Assembly: GCA_024681875.1 (NCBI GenBank)
Contig: JAILAA010000200.1
Span: 1-40,701 of the forward strand
Direction: 5' to 3'
Origin: Prevotella sp.
GTDB lineage: Bacteria > Bacteroidota > Bacteroidia > Bacteroidales > Bacteroidaceae
Length of the DNA stretch: 40,701 nt
A program made the position numbers and the translations under genes. Position 1 is the stretch's first letter; every line of letters begins with the position of its first letter. Positions 9,301 to 17,400 of the stretch are shown piece after piece. The notes beneath the pieces are model-generated. The model was not told the DNA's origin. It made no database searches and saw nothing but the letters and a program-made list of their open reading frames with translations.

Positions 9301-9744
9301 CCCAACACACCCTATGAAGTGTCCTTCACACTGAACAGGCAGTTCCGCACCTGGCCGCTGTCGTTACGCTGGATGGGCGATACGCTTGGCGTAGTCTGCA
9401 AAAAGACCCTTTATCTCATCCCGCGCAGTGAAGTGGAGGAAGGTGGTGGCTTCTGCTGGCTGACGCCGCAGGATGACGGCACCATCTATCCTGACGTGCG
9501 TGGCACCTTCCTCTTCGTCTCGAAAAAAGCCATTCAGCAGTTGAAGGAAGAGGGATTCTTTGTCTACGACGGCATTACCTGGCGTCTGATTCATGGCGCG
9601 GAAACAGACGAAGTGTGGCGCGTGCGTGCCGACATCGACGGCACGGAGATGACACTTGCCTACGACAATAGACTACGTCTCTATCTTGTACGGGAGATGC
9701 ATAACAATCCGTTAGGCATTGACTGGAAAATTCGTAAAAGATAG
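6325..9744 (+). CDS. GH92 alpha-mannosidase with several in-frame repeat insertions
   Basis: A 1139-residue exported glycosidase of family GH92, whose members are calcium-dependent exo-alpha-mannosidases acting on N-glycans or mannans. A signal peptide (LLVVTLLIACLEAHA) leads into YVDPRIGSEGVGRTFPGPAMPFGM and GFSQTHVSGTG. The C-terminal half has NEPSFLTPCLYHW and, at residues about 866-876, GNDDSGAMSSW, the motif region that carries the catalytic-base aspartates in studied members. An AGGAG lies 7 bases before the ATG. Usual length is about 750; the excess comes from repeat insertions at residues about 155-245, 311-342 and 510-635, plus an extra C-terminal region of about 140 residues. All inserts keep the frame and sit between, not inside, conserved blocks. 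The two large arrays add 17 cysteines. The enzyme may still fold, but this is inferred. Confidence 0.9.
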   Translation: MGKMMKNLLVVTLLIACLEAHAQLWKYVDPRIGSEGVGRTFPGPAMPFGMAKPGPDCGVLPNAGWAPMPDAVSGFSQTHVSGTGGGQKYGNILIQPCFFYATDSHGLIRTDAIRINETVELGYYATTYDNGIRTEITTNERCAHYRFHFPTICDSPCKSEAKEPAARVSPCESEAKDESPCESVAKDESPCESVAIIESLCESVAKDESPCESVAINESPCESVAINESLCESVAIIESPCKSVACLLLDVTHFLGKDSVPDLRERQQFVGADIEVVSEFEVQGFSRIRGGWNNGDAYTVYFCLQTDKPFKAPSNLHQLGEAAAPKSADEASPSWGRLEGAFLVFSDTLVNVKVGISYVSTMQARRNIDTHGFDEQLQRLRDTWEEQLQKVHIDGTEQQKRMFYTALYHTMLMPVCKTGENPKWAETPYYDDYYAIWDTYRTSSPLLTLLWPERQVEIVNSLLNIYTREGYMPDARSGDCNGRTQGGSNAEVVIADAFVKGLGRTSDHLFATDSHGLSRGKKSFATDEVRVSPCKSVAINESPCESVANKLSEAEESVRVSPCKSVAINESPCGSVTINESPCESVANKISEAEESVRVSPCKSVAINESPCESVTNKLSEAEESVRVSPCMSVAEIDYAQALEAMLKDAEQDPGADHEKHGRGGLNEYRRLGYVPYGIPRAGTRTVEYAYNDYCIAQVAKGLSREDIYEEYMQRSRNWRNLWRADYEWDDVKGYIMPRDENGAWLDSVPWGRSKVFKPRIPYTPVTKVAPWYIPWWDTFFYEALSAEYSLSIPHDVEGLIEACGGKEAFQRRLDLFFERGRYNVGNEPSFLTPCLYHWLGRPDLSTQRIHQIIAANYSDTPDGLPGNDDSGAMSSWLAFHMMGLYPNAGQDYYLLNIPLLYSYTLTLPNGKSLKVTKKQKSKKSLSSRLFTVSLNGRELKDARITHKELLQGGELVYLVAGSNDDGSAKRLAPDGMTEKSGKKQMTGAAIVPNTPYEVSFTLNRQFRTWPLSLRWMGDTLGVVCKKTLYLIPRSEVEEGGGFCWLTPQDDGTIYPDVRGTFLFVSKKAIQQLKEEGFFVYDGITWRLIHGAETDEVWRVRADIDGTEMTLAYDNRLRLYLVREMHNNPLGIDWKIRKR
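6625..6645 (-). repeat. Single inverted unit of the GTCCGTG repeat inside GH92
   Basis: A 21-base copy of the repeat unit, read on the opposite strand to the main array at 6786-7059. In the gene it encodes ATDSHGL. It sits in a loop where other GH92 proteins vary (after GNILIQP and before ETVELGYYATTYD), so it is probably a small insertion of the same family. Confidence 0.7.
6786..7059 (+). repeat. In-frame 30-bp tandem repeat array 1 in GH92
   Basis: About eight units of 30 bases, each 10 codons (consensus ESPCESVAKD or ESPCESVAIN), preceded by one degenerate unit. Each unit contains two tandem GTCCGTG half-units (agtccgtgtgagtccgtggc). The array interrupts GH92 between the conserved strands YRFHFP and CLLLDVTHFL. 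A period divisible by three keeps the frame open whatever the unit number. Confidence 0.93.
7255..7349. repeat. C/G-rich palindromic element, copy A (inside GH92)
   Basis: Two 35-base arms match as an inverted repeat at 32 of 35 positions (7255-7289 and 7315-7349) around a 25-base centre. Each arm is itself hairpin-like (right-arm core CCTCCCCCAGTTGGGGGAGG). It encodes about 31 extra residues (PSNLHQLGEAAAP...WGRLEGAF) between the conserved TDKPFK and LVF blocks of GH92. It is related to copies at 11079, 12063, 37251 and 37359. Confidence 0.9.
7852..8228 (+). repeat. In-frame repeat array 2 in GH92
   Basis: About 377 bases of the GTCCGTG family. The array opens with reversed units (tttgccacggactctcacgg) and continues with forward units. 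A higher-order unit of 87 bases (29 codons: SVRVSPCKSVAINE... ending KLSEAEE) is present about three times, one copy carrying an additional 10-codon unit. It interrupts GH92 between VIADAFVKGLG and EIDYAQALEAMLKDAEQDP, and the reading frame is intact across it. Eight cysteines are encoded. Confidence 0.92.
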
Positions 9745-9778
9745 TGTGTTTCCAAAATCCACTTGTTCTCGTAAGCCA

Positions 9779-11053
9779 TTACAATACGAGAAGAAGTGGA
9801 TTCTTCTTGGCGTTTTCTTCCTTCTTGGTGCTTTCTTCCCTCTGTGGCATACGCACCCACTTCACATCGTGACGTTGCCCGTCGATGCTGCGCACGGTGA
9901 ACGTATATTCGCGACCGCGCTCAAAGGACCAGGTAATAAACTGCAACAGGCTAAGAACGGGACGGCCGTCTATCTGCTCGATGATGTCGCCCTGGCGAAA
10001 TCCCTGAAGGTAGGGCGTGCCCTGTGGCCAAACCAGTCCTACTTGTGGGCGTCCCATCTTGTCGGACACGAAGGCAATGTCTAATTGACGGTTGTTAACG
10101 ATAGTGGTAGGCCCTGCGTAGGGGTGGAAGAACATACGGTTGTGATAAGGGCAGAAGGCCATGGTGCCGTAGCGCAGCAGGCGTGCGCCGAGGTGCGAAC
10201 CGCCCTGCGTAGTGATGGCATGGACTTGTGAGAACGAGCATTTCCCTAGTCCGAGGCTGTCTAATCGAAGGAACACGACCTCGCCCATCGGCTCGGTGCC
10301 TCCGTGGCCGATGGTGTGCTGGCCGACGGCACGTCCCTCTACGCGGTAGGGCCGGTCAAAGCGGTGGCGCTGGTTCTCGGCGACGTTGAAGTTATGGATG
10401 TTCATGGAGAAGAAGCTCCTGCTGCCCGTGTCGAAGAGCACGCGCTCACGTCGCCGTCCGAAAGGGATGATGTCTATGTAGGGCACATGGAAGTTCAGTC
10501 GGTAGCGCAGGCTTGTAGTGTTCTCATCATGGTCGAAGCAGCATTCGCGGTCGCTGATGATGAGCTGCTGCGACTGCATGTCAAGTTTCAGACACAGTCC
10601 ACTGTTCACCAAGTCAAAGCCCAGAATGCCGTCGATGTTGCGTGCCCCTACTCCACGTGGCTGTATGGTGGCATTGCAGTTGTAGAGAGTGATGCGGCCC
10701 AAGAGCAACGGTGGTAACTTCACCACGTTGACGGTATCGATGTTGCCGGCTGCATCGTGCGACAGCAGGCTACTCACGCGAGGCGCACTGGCTAATGGCG
10801 AGTCGCTGAACACAACAGCCTGACTGGCACCCGTGTCGAAGAGGAAACGGTAGGTACGTCCGCCTGCAATGACAGGCACATACATTTGGTCACGTTCCCA
10901 CTCCACTTTGACGGTGTCGCAGAAATCTTGCGGCAGTGCCCGGATGTCGGCTTTATAACGGCCCAGCTGCGCCTGCGCGCTGAGCGTCAGCCATAGGACA
11001 GCCAAGAGGACCCATTCCCTCTTTCCTGTGTTCTTTCTATGTTCTGCCAGCAT
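9779..11053 (-). CDS. Retropepsin-like aspartyl protease with PDZ domain
   Basis: A 424-residue exported protein with two aspartyl-protease halves: FLFDTGASQ (Asp73) and VLFDTGSRS (Asp208), with a DGILGFDLVNSG block after the first, as in Bacteroidetes 'aspartyl protease family' proteins. Residues about 350-410 form a PDZ-like domain (LQGFRQGDIIEQIDGRPV), and the C-terminus is lysine/glutamate rich. The ATG at 11053 gives a normal signal peptide ending LTLSAQA; an ATG at 11089 would add 12 residues encoded wholly by repeat sequence, so it is less likely. It lies 82 bases downstream of the inositol-phosphate synthase on the same strand and is probably cotranscribed with it. The substrate is unknown. 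Confidence 0.85.
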   Translation of the reverse strand: MLAEHRKNTGKREWVLLAVLWLTLSAQAQLGRYKADIRALPQDFCDTVKVEWERDQMYVPVIAGGRTYRFLFDTGASQAVVFSDSPLASAPRVSSLLSHDAAGNIDTVNVVKLPPLLLGRITLYNCNATIQPRGVGARNIDGILGFDLVNSGLCLKLDMQSQQLIISDRECCFDHDENTTSLRYRLNFHVPYIDIIPFGRRRERVLFDTGSRSFFSMNIHNFNVAENQRHRFDRPYRVEGRAVGQHTIGHGGTEPMGEVVFLRLDSLGLGKCSFSQVHAITTQGGSHLGARLLRYGTMAFCPYHNRMFFHPYAGPTTIVNNRQLDIAFVSDKMGRPQVGLVWPQGTPYLQGFRQGDIIEQIDGRPVLSLLQFITWSFERGREYTFTVRSIDGQRHDVKWVRMPQREESTKKEENAKKNPLLLVL

Positions 11054-11057
11054 ATCT

Positions 11058-11085
11058 CTCACCACTCCCCTCTCACCACTCCCCT
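11058..11085. repeat. 14-bp direct repeat, two units
   Basis: Two exact copies of ctcaccactcccct lie side by side just upstream of the aspartyl-protease start and run into the palindromic element at 11079. Confidence 0.9.
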
Positions 11086-11111
11086 CCATTATAGGGGAGG
11101 GGTTGGGGGGG
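11079..11111. repeat. C/G-rich palindromic element, copy B
   Basis: CTCCCCTCCATTATAGGGGA continuing into GGGGTTGGGGGGG. The sequence nearly matches copy C inside the inositol-phosphate synthase (CTCCCCTCCATTTAGGGAGG...). It fills most of the gap between that gene and the aspartyl protease and provides an alternative ATG for the latter. Confidence 0.85.
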
Positions 11112-11135
11112 CAGTATCTATACTTGTAAAAATAA

Positions 11136-12506
11136 TTAATCTATTTCCTCGTCAGCCTCATAGCCGCCCATCTCGCGGATGGCATTCTTCAGCATGGTGT
11201 ACTGCTGATAGAGGTTGTTGACGGCTTCCTCGCCCTGGGTATAGTCGTGCATGGGCGACTTCAGGAAGAACGAGAGGAAGCGCTGGGTGCCGTAGCGTCC
11301 GGCACGGGCAGCGAGGTCGCTCAGCAGACAGAGGTCGAGACACAAAGGAGCAGCAAGGATAGAGTCGCGGCAGAGGAAATTGATCTTGATCTGCATGGGA
11401 TAGTTCATCCAGCCGAAGATATCAATGTTATCCCAGCCCTCCTTGTTGTCGTTGCGAGGCGGATAATAGTTGATACGCACCTTGTGGTAGTATTGTGTGT
11501 CCTCATCGTTGCCGTGGCCGTAGAGGTCGGGCTGTACGTCGGGCTTGAGGATGGTCTCCAGCGTTGAGAGCTTCGACACCTCCTTCGTGCGGAAGTTGGC
11601 AGGCTCGTCAAGTACCAGTCCGTCGCGGTTGCCCAGGATATTGGTAGAGAACCAGCCGCTCAGACCCAGGCAGCGGGTGCCGATGATGGGTGCGAAGCCG
11701 CTCTTCACCAGCGTCTGGCCCGTCTTGAAGTCCTTGCCGGCGATAGGCATCTTCGTCTTCTCTGCCAGCTCCCACATAGCGGGGATGTCGACGGTGGTGT
11801 TGGGAGCGCCCATGATGAAGGGAGCGCCCTCGGTGAGGGCTGCATAGGCATAGCACATCGAGGGAGCGATATGCTCGCGGTCATCGGCCTTCATGGCAGC
11901 CTCGAGGTCGCTAAGCTTGTAGTGCACTTGTTCATCGACGGGCACGTAGATCTCGGTAGAGGCGGCCCAGAGCACCACGATGCGGCTGCAGCTGTTGGTT
12001 GCCTTAAACTGCCGGATGTCCTCGCGCAACATCTCCACCATCTCCCAGCGGGTAGGTATCTGCTCCCCTCCATTTAGGGAGGGGTTGGAGGTGGGTCTCT
12101 TCACGTTGTCGCCGTCAAGACGCTTGGCGTAGTTCTTGTCGAAGGCAGCCTTCATGGGCACAATCTTCTCCAGCTCGTCGCGCACGGGCTCGATGTCCTT
12201 CTCCTTCAGCACCTCGGCATACATGGCAGCCTGATAGGCGTTTTGAGGATAGACGTCCCAGCAGCCGAAGACGATATCGTTGAGGTCGGCAATGGGTACG
12301 ATGTCCTTGTAGGGGAGATACTTCTTGTCGTCTCGGCGGCCAATACGGATTTTGTCATACTGAGTCATTGAACCGACGGGCTTGGCGAGACCTTTGCGGG
12401 TCATCAGCACGCCTGTCATGAAAGTTGTTGCCACTGCGCCGTTGCCAACGACGAGAATTCCAAGTTTGCCCTCTGCGGGCTTAACATTGTTTTTTTTCTG
12501 TTCCAT
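11136..12506 (-). CDS. Inositol-3-phosphate synthase (myo-inositol-1-phosphate synthase)
   Basis: A 456-residue enzyme converting glucose 6-phosphate to 1D-myo-inositol 3-phosphate with NAD; in Bacteroidetes this supplies inositol lipids. The Rossmann glycine motif is LGILVVGNGAVATTF (residues about 15-29). Later family blocks are VVLWAASTEIY, FIMGAPNTTVDIPAM, IAGKDFKTGQTLVKSG and PLCLDLCLLSDLAARAG, where the lysines of the active site lie. Between KRLDGDNVK and RWEMVEMLREDIRQF there are about 15 unexpected residues (PTSNPSLNGGEQ) encoded by a copy of the C/G-rich palindromic element, inserted in frame. The other inositol-lipid genes are not in the window. A Bacteroidetes promoter lies just upstream. 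Confidence 0.93.
   Translation of the reverse strand: MEQKKNNVKPAEGKLGILVVGNGAVATTFMTGVLMTRKGLAKPVGSMTQYDKIRIGRRDDKKYLPYKDIVPIADLNDIVFGCWDVYPQNAYQAAMYAEVLKEKDIEPVRDELEKIVPMKAAFDKNYAKRLDGDNVKRPTSNPSLNGGEQIPTRWEMVEMLREDIRQFKATNSCSRIVVLWAASTEIYVPVDEQVHYKLSDLEAAMKADDREHIAPSMCYAYAALTEGAPFIMGAPNTTVDIPAMWELAEKTKMPIAGKDFKTGQTLVKSGFAPIIGTRCLGLSGWFSTNILGNRDGLVLDEPANFRTKEVSKLSTLETILKPDVQPDLYGHGNDEDTQYYHKVRINYYPPRNDNKEGWDNIDIFGWMNYPMQIKINFLCRDSILAAPLCLDLCLLSDLAARAGRYGTQRFLSFFLKSPMHDYTQGEEAVNNLYQQYTMLKNAIREMGGYEADEEID
12063..12097. repeat. C/G-rich palindromic element, copy C (inside inositol-phosphate synthase)
   Basis: CTCCCCTCCATTTAGGGAGG followed by GGTTGGAGGTGGGTC. The central stem is CCCCTCC/GGAGGGG. 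Read in the gene it encodes roughly RPTSNPSLNGGEQ without a stop or frameshift. It is very similar to copy B 950 bases away. Confidence 0.88.
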
Positions 12507-12536
12507 GTCTATTTGTTCAAATCATGTATTTGGGTG

Positions 12537-12567
12537 CAAAGTTAAGAAAAAACGAGAGAAGAGCAAA
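12537..12567 (-). promoter_or_regulatory. Promoter for inositol-phosphate synthase
   Basis: On the minus strand a TTTG (12564-12567) is followed after 19 bases by TAACTTTG (12537-12544), a full match to the Bacteroidetes sigma-ABfr pattern (TTTG, 19-21 bases, TAnnTTTG). The start codon is about 30 bases downstream. Confidence 0.8.
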
Positions 12568-12673
12568 AGAAAAAAACATTTTTCTTTTTTCTTCCGAGTG
12601 CCAGTAACTTCGGCGAAGCCAAAATTAAGAAAAGCCGAGAGCATAACAGAGAAACTCGTTCTTTTTTTTGCCG

Positions 12674-12714
12674 AAAAAAACAGTTCCCAGTGGCACGGTC
12701 GCCACTGGGAACTG
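12674..12714 (-). terminator. Terminator of the GH28-SusC-SusD operon
   Basis: A perfect 14-bp stem (CAGTTCCCAGTGGC and its complement) with a 6-base loop is followed on the minus strand by seven T. It lies 23 bases past the susD stop. Confidence 0.95.
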
Positions 12715-12736
12715 AAGAGTTACTTGTTAGGGGAGA

Positions 12737-14449
12737 TTAGTATCCAGCGTTCTGCTTCCAGTTCGTGTTCGTGTTCAGCACGCTCTGCGGAATGGGGAAT
12801 ACACGGCACTCCTTGTCAAAACGGGCGGTGGGGAATCCTTTCTTGTGGAAGCCGTATTCATCCTCGAAGTGGCCGAAGCGAATCATGTCGTTGCGGCGCC
12901 AGTTCTCGTCGAATAGCTCGCGGCCGCGCTCCTCGTAGATGTCTTGCAGGGAAGGCGTTCCGTTGATGGTCGGTGCGTTGACGTAAGAACGGATTTGGTT
13001 GAACAGACTCTGGGCTGTCTCGCCGTTGGTTGCTTGAGCACCGCGTGCAATAGCCTCAGCCTTCAGCAGCAGCATGTCGGCATAGCGGAAGATAGGCAGG
13101 TCGTTGCTCTGGTTACGGCCATTGATGAAGTCCTCGCGAATGACGAAGTATTTCACGCTCTTGTAGCCCTGACTCCATCCCTTGACGTCCTTTCCGGCGT
13201 TGAGCTGGAAGATGTCTGTAGAGGCGGGATAGGCCGAGGGTGCAGTGCCCCACTCGTAGTAGTCGACGCCATTATCGGTGCGGTTTTTCAAGCGGAAAGT
13301 CTTGTCGAGCACGATTTCCTCACCCTTGTACTTATAGGGTGTCGTGGTCTTGGCGTAGGTCGTGGGGTCGAACATATAAATCTTTCCAGCAAGGATGTTC
13401 TCCTGACGGTCGTCTGTGGGGAGTGCCATCAGAATGTCGGAAAATTCAGGCGAGATGCTGAAGTTGCCACCTGTGCTGTTGCCGATATCAGAGCCGAAGT
13501 AGCCCGGTCCGCCCTCGCCGTCGTTGCGGCCCTGTCGCCAGATGCGCGGACGGCAGTACTGGAAGCCTTGGGCGTTGATGGCATCGTATGGCATGGCGTA
13601 GATGAAGTCCTTGATCTGATAGCCGTTGTTCGGCCAGAACTTCGAGCGGTAGCCGTTGGCACCTTCAGAGAGGCTGAACTTTTCGCTCTTGATGATGTCG
13701 TCAACAAGTGTTACGACATCCTGCAGGTGGGCGTTGCTGTAATTGGCAGCGTCGTAGGCTGTAACATCGGCAGCGGTGTAGACAGGCCAGTTAATATAGA
13801 GCTTGGCCAGCAGGGCCTCAGCCACGTAGCGCGTCGGCTTGCCATAGGTAGAGGCGTTCAATTCGGTGGGCAGCAGGGGGATGATGGCCTCCAGTTCACT
13901 GGCAATCCATTTTGCTACTTCGGCGCGTGGCGAGCGATCGACTTGCTCGTCTTCATCGAATAGGCGGTTGAGGATGGGCGCGTCGCCAAAGCTGTCCATG
14001 AGAATCCAGGTGTAGAAAGCTCGCATGAAGCGTGCCTGTGCCGTGGCGTCGCTTTCCTCGCCGCCCATGGCCACGATGACCTTGTTGGCATTGGTGATGC
14101 CTGCCGTCACATCGCTGTACCAGTCGGTGCAAGCTGATGAGGCGTCGAAGTTGTGCAGTGAGCATTGGGCGTAGATGCCACCGTCGGCGTAGTCGCCGTC
14201 GAAGGAAATACCCACCCACTCATCGCTTGAGAGGGCCTGCGCCTCCATGTAGCGACGACCGAGTGTGCCGCGCAGGTGGAAATAAATTTCAGCCATCTGC
14301 GCTTCAACGGCCTCCTCAGTGTCGGGGTACGTTATGTACTGTGCCTCGGGAGTGATGTCGAGGTCGGTGCAGCTCGTGGTCACAGCAGCGAAGCCACAGA
14401 CAACGAGACTGCCACAGAAAAATTTAGCTATATTTTTCATGATTTTCAT
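12737..14449 (-). CDS. SusD/RagB family surface glycan-binding lipoprotein
   Basis: A 570-residue lipoprotein; signal peptide with lipobox VTTSC, Cys27. SusD features are the N-terminal LDITPEAQYITYPDTEEAVEA, the helical tetratricopeptide-like region with ITNANKVI and ARFMRAFYTWILMDSFGDAPIL, the middle block KPTRYVAEALLAKLYIN, and the C-terminal IFRYADMLLLKAEAIARG and LQDIYEERGRELFDENWRRNDMIRFG. SusD proteins cap the SusC barrel and capture oligosaccharide outside the cell. It is the last gene of the minus-strand locus, 29 bases after susC, and is followed by a strong terminator. With a GH28 enzyme at the head of the operon, a pectic ligand is inferred. Confidence 0.95.
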   Translation of the reverse strand: MKIMKNIAKFFCGSLVVCGFAAVTTSCTDLDITPEAQYITYPDTEEAVEAQMAEIYFHLRGTLGRRYMEAQALSSDEWVGISFDGDYADGGIYAQCSLHNFDASSACTDWYSDVTAGITNANKVIVAMGGEESDATAQARFMRAFYTWILMDSFGDAPILNRLFDEDEQVDRSPRAEVAKWIASELEAIIPLLPTELNASTYGKPTRYVAEALLAKLYINWPVYTAADVTAYDAANYSNAHLQDVVTLVDDIIKSEKFSLSEGANGYRSKFWPNNGYQIKDFIYAMPYDAINAQGFQYCRPRIWRQGRNDGEGGPGYFGSDIGNSTGGNFSISPEFSDILMALPTDDRQENILAGKIYMFDPTTYAKTTTPYKYKGEEIVLDKTFRLKNRTDNGVDYYEWGTAPSAYPASTDIFQLNAGKDVKGWSQGYKSVKYFVIREDFINGRNQSNDLPIFRYADMLLLKAEAIARGAQATNGETAQSLFNQIRSYVNAPTINGTPSLQDIYEERGRELFDENWRRNDMIRFGHFEDEYGFHKKGFPTARFDKECRVFPIPQSVLNTNTNWKQNAGY

Positions 14450-14478
14450 TTTTCAAATTACAATTTTCAATGTTCAAC

Positions 14479-17400
14479 CTACTTCACTTCAGAGATAACA
14501 ACAGAACGCGACAGCTGCGGATCGTCAAGATACATCACGTCGACACCGCCCTTTGCTTCGCGGATGAGCTGTGATGCGGGCACGCCATACTGCTTGGTCA
14601 GAATGTCGTAGACGTTGACAGAACGCTCCTGGGCCAGCTGTTCGTTACGCTCGGGCGAGCCAGTCTGCTTGTCGGCGTAGCCGTAGACGCTGTACTTTGT
14701 GTTGGGCGTAGCGTTCATCATCTTGGCCACAGCCTCCAGATTCACCTTCTCACGGTTGGCCAGGTCGCTCTGACCGATGACGAAGTTGACGAGGTAGGGG
14801 AAGGTAACGGTCTGCACCTCGGTGATAACCTTCGGCGGGTCGACGCGCACGTTCCTCAGCTTCTCGTTCTCGTTGGCAAGGCGGTTGATCTCCTCTTGCA
14901 GGCGGTTGATTTCGTCGTTATCGGTCACGTAGATTGTCTGTGGAGCCACCTTCTTCTCAGCCTTGGCGTCGAAGTTGATTTTAACACCGAAGATGAACGA
15001 GCGGGTGTGCGGATAGAAGGTTTCACGATAGTCAATGCCGGGTGTCAGGCCACCAAGGTTTACTTCTGGGTCAATGCCGCTGTAGTTGGTCAGCGTCAGC
15101 AGGTTGTTGCAGGTTGCATAAAGCTGTAGGCTCTGTGCCCATCCGCCGAGCTTGTCGAAGGTGTAGCCCAATGTGAGCGACGAGAGACGCAGGTAGTTGC
15201 CGTTCTCTAAGTATTTGTCGCTGGGAATGTGGCCGTTGGCGTCGTTGCGCAGCACGGGGTCGCTGACAACGTCGGCAAGAACGTTCTTACCTCCGGCAAG
15301 ATGTCCGAGGTAGCTGTAGTGAGCCTTCGTGGCATTTAGGATTTTGTTGCCCAGCACACCCTGGAAGAAGGCAGAAAGGCTCCAGTTCTTGTAGTTCAGT
15401 GTATTGTTCCAGCCGTAGACAATCTTGGGCTGTGCACAACCGACGTTGGCTTTATCTTCGTAGACGGGAATGCTGGTCACCCACTGGCCGTTGGCATCCT
15501 GATAGGTGTCTGCCTGGATGTTGCCCTCGGCATCCTTGTGCTTCTCAAGGTCGCCCACGTAGAACACGCTGTTGCCGTTGGCGTCGTAGCCGGCGTGGCG
15601 GTAGGTCCAGAACGTTCCGAGAGGCTCGCCCTCCATGATACGCTGTGTATCGGCATTAGCAGAAATGCCACCGATATTGGGATTGCCTTGGTCGACGTAG
15701 TCCACAGAATATTGTGCGTTGGAAAGCTTGTCAACGCTGTTCTTGTTGTGTGAAAGGGTGAGTGTGGTCTGCCACTGGAAGTCACGTGTGCGGACAGGTG
15801 TGGCGTTCAGCATCAACTCAACACCCTCGTTGGTGATGTCGCCCACGTTAGCGCGAATCCAATCAAGCGGATAAATGTTGGTCGAGACACGATAATTCCA
15901 AATCAGGTCGCTCGTCTTCTTTTTATAGTATTCGATGCTACCGTTGATACGTCCGCCGAGGAAGGCGAAGTCAAGACCCACGTTGAGCATGGCTGTACGC
16001 TCCCACTTCAGGTCGGGGTTTCCGTTGTTTTGTGCCTTAATACTGTACAAGGTGATGTTTTCTCCGTTTGGAAGGGTATAATCAAAGGAGTTCGTGTCAT
16101 TCGGACGGTTCTGCAGGTAGTAGGAGGTGATAGCATCGTAGGCACCGAAGCCCATGGCATTACCGCTGACGCCGTAGCCCACGCGCAGCTTCAACTGATC
16201 GAAGAGATCCTGATTCTGCATGAAACTTTCCTCGGCGATGTTCCAGGCTACAGATGCTGAGGGGAAGGTGCCCCAGCGGTGGTCTTTGCCGAATACAGAG
16301 CTGCCGTCGCGGCGAATGGTTGCCTGAAGCATGTAGCGGCTGTTGAACGAGTAGTTCACGCGGCCATAGAAAGAGATGTTGCGGATTTTGGTGCGAGAGC
16401 TTCCCGTCACGTCGGTAATGCCGTTGATGTTATTGGCATAAGCTAGGTTCCAGAAGTTTGTCACATCGTTGTAGAAATGGTTTACTGTTACGCCGAAGCC
16501 GTCATTGCCAACACGCTCCTCCCAAGAGTAACCAGCCATCAAGCCAATCTTGTGTATTTTGTTGAACGTGGCATCATAGTTGCCGTAGGTCTCGAAGGTC
16601 TGGTTGTGGCGCAGATTCGTTTCGCGGTGAGCGCGTCCGTCGAAGCCCTTGTCCATCTGCGTCTGATGCGTCTGGTACCAGCTATAGGTGTTTTGGCTGC
16701 TTTCATACGAATAGTTGGTGTTCCAAGTCAGACCGTCGACAATCTTCAGTGTAGCCTTGGTAATGTACTGAATGCGCTTCCATTCATTGCGGTTGTTGTC
16801 TTCGTATATCATTGACAGGGGGTTGTAGTTGGCCGAGCCGATATAGCTCTCATACCAAGTGCCGTCAGCGTTGCGCACGGGGTTTGTTGGCGAAAAGTAA
16901 TTCATGGCGTCGAGCACGCTCTTGCCTGAATCTGTGCCTGTAGATTCTAACATGGGCACTCCCTCGTGGCGTCCCTGCATGGCGTTGAGGCCTACGGAGA
17001 TGTTGAGGTGGTCTTTCAGGATGCTGGTGCTGATCAATGAACGTGCGTTGACTCGGTTCATACCCGTACCGCGCACCACGCCTTCACGGCTCATATAGTT
17101 TATTGAACCCATGTACTTTGTGGTGTTGTTGCCACCGTTGATGCTGACGTTGTGGTTGTGGCTGAAACCAGTGCGCAGCACCTCGTCTTGCCAGTCGGTA
17201 TCACCGCCGCCGTCCTGTTCAGCTCCGATGAGGCCACTGTTGCGCAGGTCTGAGGCAGAAGCCATGTCGAGGGTCTTCAGTACGCGGTCGAAAGCAACGT
17301 ATCCGTTGTAGGTAAGGCTGGTGCGACCTTCGGCACCGCTTTTTGTCGTGATGATGATGACGCCGTTGGCTGCTTTCGAACCGTAGATGGCTGTAGCAGA

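Noticed and set aside
12537..12736. A plus-strand gene between inositol-phosphate synthase and susD
   Set aside because: The open frame there spans a promoter and a terminator and its composition changes abruptly; nothing supports coding.
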